Shown here in pieces: positions 14,978 to 21,219 of a stretch of DNA of 21,219 bases. Source of the DNA: UBA2653 sp964572685. Lineage in GTDB: Bacteria > Pseudomonadota > Gammaproteobacteria > Legionellales > Legionellaceae. Location: the NCBI GenBank assembly GCA_964572685.1, contig CAZNFJ010000032.1, positions 1 through 21,219 of the forward strand, read 5' to 3'. A program made the translations under genes and the position numbers. Position 1 is the stretch's first letter. Each line of letters opens with the position of its first letter. The notes beneath the pieces are model-generated. The model was not told where the DNA came from. It saw nothing but the letters and a program-made list of their open reading frames with translations, and did not search any database.

Positions 14978-17233
14978 ATGTTGAACAAGGAACTGGAGTT
15001 TACTTTAAATCTGGCATTCAAAGAGGCCAAAGAAAAGCGTCATGAATTTATGACCGTTGAGCATTTATTGCTTTCTTTATTGGATAATCCTTCTGCAGAA
15101 CAAGTTCTGCATGCTTGTGATGTCAATATTGACGTATTAAGACAGGATCTTGAATCCTATATCGATGAAACGACCCCCGTTATTACTGCACAAGACGATG
15201 ATCGTGAAACCCAACCGACATTAGGCTTTCAACGTGTATTGCAACGAGCCGTTTTTCACGTTCAATCTGCGGGTAAAACAGAGGTTTGTGGCGCTAATGT
15301 CTTAGCAGCTATATTCAGCGAACAGGACAGCCAAGCCGTTTATTTTTTAAGAAGAGAAAATATTTCACGTCTTGATGTGATTAATTTTATTGCCCATGGT
15401 ATCACTAAACATCAAACTCCTGAACAATTTCATTCCTCTTATGATGAGGAACTCACTCAAGAACATACAGAATCCCCTTTGGAAAGTTATTGTCTTAACT
15501 TAAATAAGAGGGCTCGAATTGGTAAAATTGATCCCTTAATTGGTCGTGATGAAGAATTGCAAAGAGTGATTCAGGTTTTGTGTCGCCGCCGAAAGAACAA
15601 TCCTTTGCTGGTCGGGGAAGCTGGCGTGGGTAAAACCGCCATTGCTGAAGGCCTGGCACGCTGTATTATTGAAGGTCGAGTACCTGATGCGATTGCTAAT
15701 AGCGTGGTCTACTCGCTTGATTTAGGTGCTCTTTTGGCAGGTACAAAGTATAGGGGTGATTTTGAAAAACGCTTGAAAGCACTCTTAAAACAAATGGGCA
15801 CAACACCGGGTGCGATTTTATTCATCGATGAAATTCACACCATTATTGGTGCAGGAGCGGCGTCTGGTGGAGTGATGGATGCTTCAAATCTCATTAAACC
15901 ACTTTTAGCCAATGGTGAGCTTAAATGCATTGGCTCAACGACCTACCAGGAATATCGTGGCATTTTTGAGAAGGATAGGGCGCTTGCCAGACGTTTCCAA
16001 AAAATTGATGTCATTGAACCGACAATTGATGAAACCTTTGAAATCTTAAAGGGTTTGAAGGAAAAGCTTGAACAACATCATGGTGTTAAATTTTCAATTC
16101 CTGCTTTAAAAGCCGCTGCAGAATTATCGGCCAAATTTATTAATGATCGATTTTTGCCAGATAAAGCTATCGATGTGGTCGATGAAGCGGGCGCTTATCA
16201 AAATCTTTTGAAAGCATCAAAACGTAAAAAAATTATATCAGTTGTGGAAATTGAACAAGTGGTTGCTAAAATTGCTCGTGTACCATTAAAGAAAATCAGC
16301 ATTCGAGACAAAGAAACCATGCGTCATTTAGACCGTGATTTAAAGTTATTGGTTTATGGACAAGACGAGGCTATTGATGCATTGTCATCAGCCATCAAAT
16401 TGGCACGCTCTGGATTACGTGACCCTCAAAAACCTGTGGGTTGTTTTCTTTTCACAGGTCCTACTGGTGTTGGTAAAACAGAAGTGACTCGTCAATTGGC
16501 GACTGTTTTAGGAATTGAATTATTGCGTTTTGACATGTCTGAATACATGGAGAAACACACCGTTTCACGGTTAATCGGTGCACCTCCTGGGTACGTTGGC
16601 TTTGATCAAGGTGGATTATTGACTGAAGCCGTGGTCAAGCATCCTCACTCTGTGGTTCTTTTGGATGAGATTGAAAAGGCACATCCTGATTTATTTAATC
16701 TTTTACTGCAGGTAATGGATCATGGCACCTTAACTGATACCAATGGTCGTGTTGCTGATTTTCGTCATGTGATTTTGGTGATGACCAGTAATCTCGGTGC
16801 TCATGAAATCTCTCGAACATCTCTTGGTTTTAAAGAACAAGACCATGATTCTGATGTGAACAATGTTTTACGAAGACAATTTTCTCCAGAGTTCAGAAAT
16901 CGTTTAGATTCGATTATACAATTTAAAGCGTTGACGGTAGAAACCATTGGTTTTGTTGTTGATAAATTTGTCATGGAGCTTGAAGAGCAATTGGCCAATA
17001 GAGGCGTGACATTAAGCCTAGATAAAGATGCACGTTTGTGGCTTATTGAACACGGTTATGACAAACAAATGGGGGCACGTCCTATGGCTCGGTTGATTCA
17101 AGAGCATGTGAAAAAACCTTTGGCCGATGAATTGCTATTTGGTAAATTGATCAATGGTGGGCATGTACATCTGAGCTTGAAAAATGGAAATTTGTTTTTT
17201 GATTGCCAGGATCATCGTGAAGGCGTTTGTTAG
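14978..17233 (+). CDS. clpA: ATP-dependent Clp protease ATPase subunit ClpA
   Basis: AAA+ unfoldase that feeds substrates to the ClpP peptidase. Order: N-terminal double-Clp repeat domain (about 1-145), AAA-1 with Walker A GEAGVGKT (213-220) and Walker B LFIDEIH (Asp284, Glu285), AAA-2 with Walker A GPTGVGKT (494-501) and Walker B VVLLDEIEKAH (Asp563, Glu564), sensor region PEFRNRLDSI, and a C-terminal D2-small domain. No ClpB-type middle coiled coil is present, and 751 residues is ClpA size (E. coli 758). The ClpP-docking loop reads LGF (616-618), fitting the [LIV]-G-[FL] rule. The ATG has AGGGAG six bases upstream. The adaptor gene clpS, normally just before clpA in gammaproteobacteria, is absent here. 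Confidence 0.97.
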   Translation: MLNKELEFTLNLAFKEAKEKRHEFMTVEHLLLSLLDNPSAEQVLHACDVNIDVLRQDLESYIDETTPVITAQDDDRETQPTLGFQRVLQRAVFHVQSAGKTEVCGANVLAAIFSEQDSQAVYFLRRENISRLDVINFIAHGITKHQTPEQFHSSYDEELTQEHTESPLESYCLNLNKRARIGKIDPLIGRDEELQRVIQVLCRRRKNNPLLVGEAGVGKTAIAEGLARCIIEGRVPDAIANSVVYSLDLGALLAGTKYRGDFEKRLKALLKQMGTTPGAILFIDEIHTIIGAGAASGGVMDASNLIKPLLANGELKCIGSTTYQEYRGIFEKDRALARRFQKIDVIEPTIDETFEILKGLKEKLEQHHGVKFSIPALKAAAELSAKFINDRFLPDKAIDVVDEAGAYQNLLKASKRKKIISVVEIEQVVAKIARVPLKKISIRDKETMRHLDRDLKLLVYGQDEAIDALSSAIKLARSGLRDPQKPVGCFLFTGPTGVGKTEVTRQLATVLGIELLRFDMSEYMEKHTVSRLIGAPPGYVGFDQGGLLTEAVVKHPHSVVLLDEIEKAHPDLFNLLLQVMDHGTLTDTNGRVADFRHVILVMTSNLGAHEISRTSLGFKEQDHDSDVNNVLRRQFSPEFRNRLDSIIQFKALTVETIGFVVDKFVMELEEQLANRGVTLSLDKDARLWLIEHGYDKQMGARPMARLIQEHVKKPLADELLFGKLINGGHVHLSLKNGNLFFDCQDHREGVC

Positions 17234-17238
17234 TGCAT

Positions 17239-17263
17239 AAAACGCTGCAGTAGCAGCGTTTTT
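17239..17263. terminator. Bidirectional rho-independent terminator, clpA / small exported protein
   Basis: AAAACGCTGC (17239-17248), loop AGTA, GCAGCGTTTT (17253-17262) form a perfect 10-bp stem ending in a T-run on the plus strand; the A-run on the other arm gives a T-run on the minus strand. It starts six bases after the clpA stop and includes the first base of the TAA of the convergent gene, so it can end both transcripts. Confidence 0.85.
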
Positions 17264-17645
17264 AACCATTTTTTTCGCAAGATTCAGCATAAGAAATCGC
17301 CCACTTATGGTCTTTTGACATTTGAATTGAGACGTTCTTACATTTCAAGCCCAGTTCAGGAAATATTTCTTCTGCTATTTCATGTTTGCCTTTGGATATC
17401 AGTGCTGCACTAATACGACTATTAAGTGCTGTGCCCTTCGCAAATGGATAAGGCGAATAGAAACGGATAAATTTATCTTCTTCTGTTCTCACCAAAAGTT
17501 CCGTTTTATGATCTTTTTCATCAATTTTTTGGGTAAACTCAGTTAAATTTTGCTCTAAAGCAGCAAGGGCTTCATTGAGATTTGGGGCCTCTGCAAATAG
17601 GTTACCGGCGGCTATACATGAAAGTCCAAATATAATTTTTTTCAT
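17262..17645 (-). CDS. Small exported protein of unknown function
   Basis: 127 residues from the ATG at 17643-17645, chosen because GGAG lies 8 bases before it and because the protein then opens with a clean signal peptide, MKKIIFGLSCIAAGNLFA, with likely cleavage before EAPN. A longer frame reaching 17732 lacks a ribosome site, crosses the promoter and would bury the signal. The mature part (about 109 residues) is charged, probably helical in its first 40 residues (NLNEALAALEQNLTEFTQKI), and has two cysteines (LKCKN and SCEKNG) that could form a disulfide. I recognise no family. A promoter with TATAAT lies 52 bases upstream. The gene shares a terminator with clpA. Confidence 0.75.
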   Translation of the reverse strand: MKKIIFGLSCIAAGNLFAEAPNLNEALAALEQNLTEFTQKIDEKDHKTELLVRTEEDKFIRFYSPYPFAKGTALNSRISAALISKGKHEIAEEIFPELGLKCKNVSIQMSKDHKWAISYAESCEKNG

Positions 17646-17684
17646 TTTAAATTCTCCATTTTTACAAGTGTCGCGTCCCCAATG

Positions 17685-17698
17685 ATGATTCAAATCAT
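17685..17698. promoter_or_regulatory. Operator-like palindrome at the start site
   Basis: ATGATT-CA-AATCAT is a 6+6 inverted repeat that touches the -10 and covers the expected transcription start. A repressor binding here would block the promoter. The outer bases (AATCATTAT) resemble half of a Fur box, but the centre has two extra bases, so Fur control is only a guess. Confidence 0.3.
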
Positions 17699-17725
17699 TA
17701 TAAGCGTCTCTATGAAAATAGTAAA
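17697..17725 (-). promoter_or_regulatory. Promoter of the small exported protein gene
   Basis: On the minus strand, TTTACT (17720-17725) is followed after exactly 17 bases by a perfect TATAAT (17697-17702). The start site would be near 17690, giving a leader of about 45 bases before the ATG at 17645. Confidence 0.6.
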
Positions 17726-17766
17726 TCATCATACAGGGCGCTTATCACTTGTATCTGAAGAATAGA

Positions 17767-18191
17767 TTAATCAAATACACGCGTACATTGATTCAGTTTT
17801 TCTTTTATATCATCAGCCGTGAGATTACATTTTCATAGATTGCTTGTTTTGTCGAAATGCAAATATTGCAAATAGGCAGGTTTAATGCCACTTGGTGAGG
17901 AAACGGGGGTTGATAAAAGAAATGTTTCATATTTGTCATTCATGTAACGACAATAAAAGTTATAGTGTTGTTTTTTGTTAACTATTTCTAACATAATGAT
18001 TTGTAGTTGATTGGTGGAATATTTAGGTGATACGTTCTTAAAATGAACATGAAGTTATCAGGTATTTTATCATTAAAAATGGACATTTCTGAGCATCGGC
18101 AAGGATAGTTACGTGTACAACTTAAGGCTTGCGCATATGTGCTTAGCTGACTAAGCATAAGCAATGAACATATAAGAGTTTTTCTTGATAT
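17767..18191 (-). pseudogene. Decayed gene for a small Cys-containing exported protein
   Basis: Reading the minus strand from 18191 gives a signal-peptide-like sequence (SRKTLICSLLMLSQLSTYAQA) and then LSCTRNYPCRCSEMSIFNDKIPDNF. It starts with ATA (18189-18191) five bases after GGAG, as if an ATG had mutated. Coding shifts frame near 18041-18056 and continues HFKNVSPKYSTNQLQIIMLE, then KKQHYNFYCRYMNDKYETFL, up to an in-frame TGA (17833-17835). The same frame carries on as KCNLTADDIKEKLNQC and ends at TAA (17767-17769). Three lesions (start, frameshift, nonsense) in an otherwise protein-like ~140-codon stretch suggest a recent pseudogene. It lies 11 bases after the kdoO stop and was probably cotranscribed with it. 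Family unknown; exported because of the signal sequence. Confidence 0.6.
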
Positions 18192-18202
18192 GTTATCTCC
18201 AT

Positions 18203-19060
18203 TTAAAGTGTAGGTTCATAGGTTCTCCATTGATGAAGCGGTGAGCATTCCGGAAAAAGTTGAGAGTCTACAGGTAGGTAGAAACTTTGCTCCAAAAGAA
18301 ATTGTCCCGAAAGTGCTGCATGTGATACTTGATCAGTAAAAACCATCCAGGTACTATCTGTGGGAAACGCAAATTTGGTTTTGTTTACAACTTTTTGGTA
18401 ATGTTCATCCATTTTCATTTGATCATGAAGGGCTAACATCAAGTGATCGTAGTGACTTCGTTTCGATTTGGTCAGTTTGAAAGTAGAAAGTAAAGATGCT
18501 TTCAAGGGCGAATAGGTAGGCAGTTTTGCATGAAAAGTCTTGAGTACATCTTCGAAAGCTTCTCCTACATGCCATACTCTTGGTTCTAAGTTGGGATTGA
18601 TATTGGAAAATACTCGTAAAATACGTTTAGTATGCACAGGCGTTGTTGAAAATGCATCGACATGCAAACGTGTATCATCTTTTAATAGAGAGGTCATACG
18701 ACCTTCAACCTTTGCTGGTCGATAACTGGTGCGTCCCATTTCCAATTCCTTTTCGAACCCTGGAAACATTGTATTTACTAAATTTTTAGCATAAAGGGCA
18801 AAGCGTTGCAGCATGGCGTGAGTGAGAAGTTGTTTTTCAGGATAAGCGGGGTTGAAGTGGCTTAAGGATTGAAAGTGATGATGATAACTAATGTTTTTTT
18901 GTTTAGGTGCTAGAACAGATTCATCTAGGAGAACATGCTCTTCTGTTTTTAGTTGGAAACCGCCATGGGGTAAAAACACAACTTGTCCATGTTCTAATGA
19001 TTGTTGCACTTTTTTGCAAGCCTTTGGTGTACTATCTTTTAACTCTAAAATTGGCATCAT
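18203..19060 (-). CDS. kdoO: Kdo hydroxylase (Fe(II)/2-oxoglutarate dioxygenase)
   Basis: Belongs by its motifs to the Kdo hydroxylase family, which adds a hydroxyl at C-3 of the outer Kdo sugar of lipopolysaccharide using Fe(II), O2 and 2-oxoglutarate. Seen: KDDTRLHVDAFSTTP (128-141) with metal ligands His133 and Asp135, RILRVFSNINP (146-156), EPRVWHVGEAFEDV (159-172), and TDQVSHAALSGQF (242-254) with the distal ligand His247. The 285 residues match the family's usual size, and no signal peptide is seen, as expected for an enzyme acting at the cytoplasmic face. Two ATGs lie side by side; AAGGA is 2 bases before the first and 5 before the second (19055-19057), so the true start may be one residue shorter. 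Confidence 0.87.
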   Translation of the reverse strand: MMPILELKDSTPKACKKVQQSLEHGQVVFLPHGGFQLKTEEHVLLDESVLAPKQKNISYHHHFQSLSHFNPAYPEKQLLTHAMLQRFALYAKNLVNTMFPGFEKELEMGRTSYRPAKVEGRMTSLLKDDTRLHVDAFSTTPVHTKRILRVFSNINPNLEPRVWHVGEAFEDVLKTFHAKLPTYSPLKASLLSTFKLTKSKRSHYDHLMLALHDQMKMDEHYQKVVNKTKFAFPTDSTWMVFTDQVSHAALSGQFLLEQSFYLPVDSQLFPECSPLHQWRTYEPTL

Positions 19061-19085
19061 GGTCCTTGAAGTTACCTATTTTTGA

Positions 19086-19115
19086 AGTTTAACCACAAAT
19101 GAAGAGACATTTCAA
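19086..19115 (-). promoter_or_regulatory. Possible promoter for kdoO
   Basis: On the minus strand TTGAAA (19110-19115) is followed after 18 bases by TAAACT (19086-19091), about 25 bases before the kdoO start. Both hexamers are imperfect. Confidence 0.35.
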
Positions 19116-19275
19116 GTTCAGCAAGCTTAATCTAGGGAGATGTAAACGACGGGTTGATTTTATTGGAGGTCATTTGTTCATGACGAATTATTTTTTCTGT
19201 TTGGTCTGGTTAGAAATGTTAAGTTAGTGTCTCAAAGTTTCTGTAAACAGTCATGACTGAAGAAAAAGCCTGATG

Positions 19276-19309
19276 TGGTTTACTAGATCCGGACACGCCA
19301 GTTAAGCGA
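19276..19309 (+). repeat. Left inverted repeat of the IS3-family element
   Basis: TGGT, seven bases, ATCCGGACA, four bases, AGTTAAGCG. It matches the right repeat read on the other strand at the conserved blocks. Confidence 0.75.
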
Positions 19310-19333
19310 TAATATAAAAAACTGGAGTATAGG

Positions 19334-19630
19334 ATGTCTCAGAAAAAAAAATATTCTAAAGAATTTAAAATGGTTACCATTAATTTGGTTCAAGAGCAAG
19401 GCTATAGCTGTTCTAAAGCAGCTAAAAGCCTGGATATTCCTTATGAACTTCTTAATCGTTGGATTAGAGAGAGTAAAAAATTAGATAATAATGAAGCCTT
19501 TCGAGGGAATGGTAAATTATCAGCTGAGCAACAAGAGATTCGACAATTAAAAGAAGAAAACCGTCGATTAAAAATGGAGAAAGAAATATTAAAAAAGGCC
19601 AGTGCCTTGTTTGCTCAGGAAATGAAATAA
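19334..19630 (+). CDS. IS3-family transposase OrfA (helix-turn-helix)
   Basis: 98 residues. The N-terminal half is a helix-turn-helix of the transposase_8 kind (KKYSKEFKMVTINLVQEQ, then SCSKAAKSLDIPYELLNRWIRE), which binds the inverted repeats. The C-terminal half is a leucine-zipper-like coiled coil (IRQLKEENRRLKMEKEILKK). Near the end, A-AAA-AAG at 19591-19597 is the usual -1 slippage site of IS3 elements, joining orfA to orfB as a fusion transposase. The frame itself is intact. Confidence 0.9.
   Translation: MSQKKKYSKEFKMVTINLVQEQGYSCSKAAKSLDIPYELLNRWIRESKKLDNNEAFRGNGKLSAEQQEIRQLKEENRRLKMEKEILKKASALFAQEMK
19591..19597 (+). other. Programmed -1 frameshift site A6G
   Basis: AAAAAAG in register A_AAA_AAG within orfA. 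The -1 frame leads directly into orfB. This is the standard arrangement of IS3-family elements. Confidence 0.75.
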
Positions 19631-20493
19631 AATATTTATTCATAGCCGAGCATAAGAAGGTTTGGCCGGTTGGTTTGATGTGTCAACTTTTTAATGTTAA
19701 ACGTTCAGGTTTTTATGATTATTTGAAAAATAGAATACATCGAAAAAATGAACTGGAAACTGAGTCGATTGATTGAATGAAGAAAATATCTGAATCAAGT
19801 CATTTTTCTTATGGTAGTCGCCGAATGACTAAAGCCTTAAATGCACTGGGATATCGGATAGGACGTCGGAAAACCAGAAGATTAATGAAAGTGGCTCATA
19901 TTTTTGTAAGGTATCGAAAAAAATATAAAGTGACAACGAATAGCAACCATCAGCGCCCTATATATGAGAATGTTTTGCAACGTCAATTTACGGTTGACCA
20001 ACCCAATAAAGCATATGTTTCTGACATGACATACATTTGGATACAAGAGGGCTGGCTTTATCTAACAGTGATGATAGATTTATTCACAAGAAAAGTTGTG
20101 GGTTGGCATATGAGCTCCAGGATGACTGCAGATATCGTATGTATGGCTTTAAATGTGGCTATTGGCTTAAGAAATCCAGAAAAAGGACTTATTGTACATT
20201 CTGATAGAGACTCTCAATATGCCAGTCAACAATATCAATCGTTATTGGCTAGCCATGGTTTTATTGGGAGCATGAGTCGTAAGGACAATAGTGTTGCTGA
20301 AAGTTTTTTTAGCCGATTAAAAGATGAGCGTGTGTTTTGGAAAAATGATCAAACCAGAGATGAAGCGAAGAATGATATTTTGAACTACATCTTGATGTTT
20401 TATAACCCCAAGCGATTACATTCAAAATTGGGATATGTGAGCCCCCAACAATTTGAAAAAAATTATTGGGGCGTCATAACAAAAGCGGCTTAA
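19591..20493 (+). pseudogene. IS3-family transposase OrfB, broken by a Trp-to-stop change
   Basis: In the -1 frame from the slippage site the coding sequence is continuous (EIKYLFIAEHKKVWPVGLMC, then QLFNVKRSGFYDYLKN) until a TGA at 19774-19776, where relatives have Trp in an IIDWMKKI-like motif. It resumes at once with MKKISESSHFSYGSRRMTK. The downstream frame (19777-20493, 238 residues) holds the whole rve integrase core: VSDMTYIW (Asp), LIVHSDRDSQYAS (Asp) and NSVAESFFSRLKDE (Glu). The HSDRG of most IS3 enzymes reads HSDRD here. A single base change (TGG to TGA) explains the break, so decay is recent. Confidence 0.85.
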
Positions 20494-20519
20494 CTACTAT
20501 GTCCGGATTTGCTTGACCA
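20485..20519 (-). repeat. Right inverted repeat of the IS3-family element
   Basis: On the minus strand: TGGT, seven bases, ATCCGGACA, four bases, AGTTAAGC, then CGC. It overlaps the last codons of orfB. Confidence 0.75.
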
Positions 20520-20588
20520 CCTTAATTTCCAACGGTTCAATTCTTTGAAACATTCCACAGCTTTGCCCAAAGCATGCACTGAGCAAGT

Positions 20589-20623
20589 TCCGTAACGCTA
20601 GGCCTTTACGGAGCAAAGCCTAG
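20589..20623. other. Two mutually exclusive hairpins at the end of the membrane-protein gene
   Basis: CTAGGCCTTT and AAAGCCTAG (20598-20623) pair with one bulge around the stop codon of the minus-strand gene. TCCGTAA and TTACGGA (20589-20612) form an overlapping 7-bp alternative. Neither is followed by a T-run, so a classic terminator is doubtful. Confidence 0.35.
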
Positions 20624-21091
20624 TTGATTTGCAAAATTATTCAATTCTTGGTCTGGAGCATGATCCAGCTGATTTCCTAAATGCTCATGACCAAACTTAG
20701 CTAAGACTATTCCCATAAATATGTATGTCATGCTAATTCCATAGGTGAGAGCCATTGTAAGAGGAATTATTGGAAAAAATAAGATTGATAGTATATTAAT
20801 CATTATTTGTGTGCACCCTTGTGTGAGCAAATAGGCAGGTAAAGCTTCCTTAACGACCGATCGTAAAATATGGGGTGTATCCTCATGGGGTGAAATTGCC
20901 ATTTTGATTAATTTTAGACCCATCATAAATAAAGCTACGTATTGAAGTACTCTCAGAACCATAATGGTAGCAGCTATAGGCGGGAGCATTGCGATACTGT
21001 TCATAATAATCAGGGACATGTAAAAATAATACAAGCCTTTTAATACACAGATCAAACCATAGTAGGCGGAAAAACAACGTAATTCGAACAT
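20606..21091 (-). CDS. Small multi-pass membrane protein of unknown function
   Basis: 161 residues from an ATG preceded by AAGGAG at 7 bases, a strong site, so the gene is very likely real. The chain is mostly hydrophobic with about four membrane segments (roughly residues 8-38, 38-60, 85-115 and 115-135), broken by a polar loop SPHEDTPHILRSVVKEA and closed by a polar tail, GHEHLGNQLDHAPDQELNNF. I recognise no family or active-site motif; the tail with three His and several acids could face the cytoplasm or bind metal, but nothing supports a function. It stands alone next to the IS3 element with its own -10-like promoter. Confidence 0.65.
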   Translation of the reverse strand: MFELRCFSAYYGLICVLKGLYYFYMSLIIMNSIAMLPPIAATIMVLRVLQYVALFMMGLKLIKMAISPHEDTPHILRSVVKEALPAYLLTQGCTQIMINILSILFFPIIPLTMALTYGISMTYIFMGIVLAKFGHEHLGNQLDHAPDQELNNFANQLGFAP

Positions 21092-21119
21092 TTTTATTCT
21101 CCTTATTTTCAGCAGGGTG

Positions 21120-21128
21120 AGTATAACA
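21120..21128 (-). promoter_or_regulatory. Extended -10 promoter of the membrane-protein gene
   Basis: On the minus strand TGT-TATACT is an extended -10 (TGn plus TATAAT-like hexamer), with transcription expected near 21113 and a leader of about 22 bases. No good -35 is seen, which is tolerated with an extended -10. Confidence 0.45.
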
Positions 21129-21219
21129 AAATAACGGCATCAGATCACCAATCGAGTAGGAGGGCGAATTGATTCACATTAAATGTCACCGAAGGTAGCG
21201 AAAAAAACAATCGTTGACT
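21129..21219. other. Window end, no gene recognised
   Basis: The last 91 bases contain no frame with start and ribosome site, RNA gene or repeat that I can support. Confidence 0.4.

Larger units (their letters stand above)
19276..20519 (+). mobile_element. IS3-family insertion sequence, 1244 bp, inactive
   Basis: The boundaries are set by imperfect inverted repeats that both begin TGGT and share ATCCGGACA and AGTTAAGC at the same spacing. Between them lie the two overlapping IS3-type frames, orfA and orfB, with an A6G slippery site. The size is normal for the family. No direct target repeat is seen at the edges (left flank ...cctgatg, right flank ccttaat...), so the copy is old or has recombined. 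A stop codon in orfB makes it non-autonomous. Confidence 0.85.

Noticed and set aside
17616..17645. Lipoprotein signal (Cys10) in the small exported protein
   Set aside because: GLSC is not a good lipobox and Cys10 is too near the N-terminus; the LFA-E cleavage site is better.
17646..17732. N-terminal extension of the small exported protein
   Set aside because: It crosses the promoter and has no ribosome site; the inner ATG starts a proper signal peptide.
19171..19230. Very short frame MTNYFFCLVWLEMLS after GGAGG
   Set aside because: Fifteen codons, 10-base spacing and no conservation evidence; too weak to call.
19209..19240. Similarity of ttagaaat...gttaagttagt to the end of the IS982 remnant at 688-720
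   Set aside because: The shared words are short and expected by chance in AT-rich DNA of this length.
1..21219. CRISPR array, tRNA, rRNA, prophage or integron
   Set aside because: No spaced direct repeats, cloverleaf-type sequences, rRNA motifs, integrase or phage structural genes were seen.

Overview
The window looks like an AT-rich gammaproteobacterial chromosome, most likely from the order Legionellales (Legionella, Coxiella or Berkiella type). This rests on protein-level resemblance of the housekeeping genes to gammaproteobacterial forms, the block mreBCD-icd-clpA, a Kdo hydroxylase, and the insertion-sequence debris. The genus cannot be fixed from the sequence alone.

Layout. 1-~860: transposon debris, with an IS982-type transposase lacking its catalytic Glu segment followed by the first ~110 bp of an IS6-type element. 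950-3960 (minus): purB-nadB, overlapping by ATGA. 3961-4342: divergent control region. 4343-10083 (plus): probable operon ppsA - NapA/Kef-type antiporter - nadC - murG-like, the last three joined by ATGA overlaps. 10040-10930 (minus): unrecognised protein with an HNH-like segment, whose 3' end runs 44 bp into the murG-like gene. 11151-13556: mreB-mreC-mreD, then icd (13570-14826) and clpA (14978-17233), with a possible RNA pseudoknot in the clpA leader and no clpS in front. 17262-19060 (minus): kdoO, a decayed gene for a small exported protein, and an intact gene for another small exported protein that shares a bidirectional terminator with clpA. 19276-20519: a complete IS3-family element killed by a Trp-to-stop change. 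20606-21091 (minus): small multi-pass membrane protein of unknown function.

How the genes fit together. nadB and nadC are the first and third steps of NAD synthesis from aspartate (nadA is not in the window). PurB releases fumarate, which NadB can use as electron acceptor. PpsA and Icd are central carbon enzymes. MreBCD and the MurG-like enzyme act in peptidoglycan growth and cell shape. KdoO modifies the LPS inner core. The first 0.9 kb and the stretch from about 17.3 kb onward are accessory and partly decaying, while the middle is ordinary core genome with some unusual gene neighbours.

Most worth a second look: the candidate H-type pseudoknot before clpA, the Firmicutes-flavoured MurG in an NAD operon, the unrecognised HNH-like gene, and the newly reconstructed exported-protein pseudogene.
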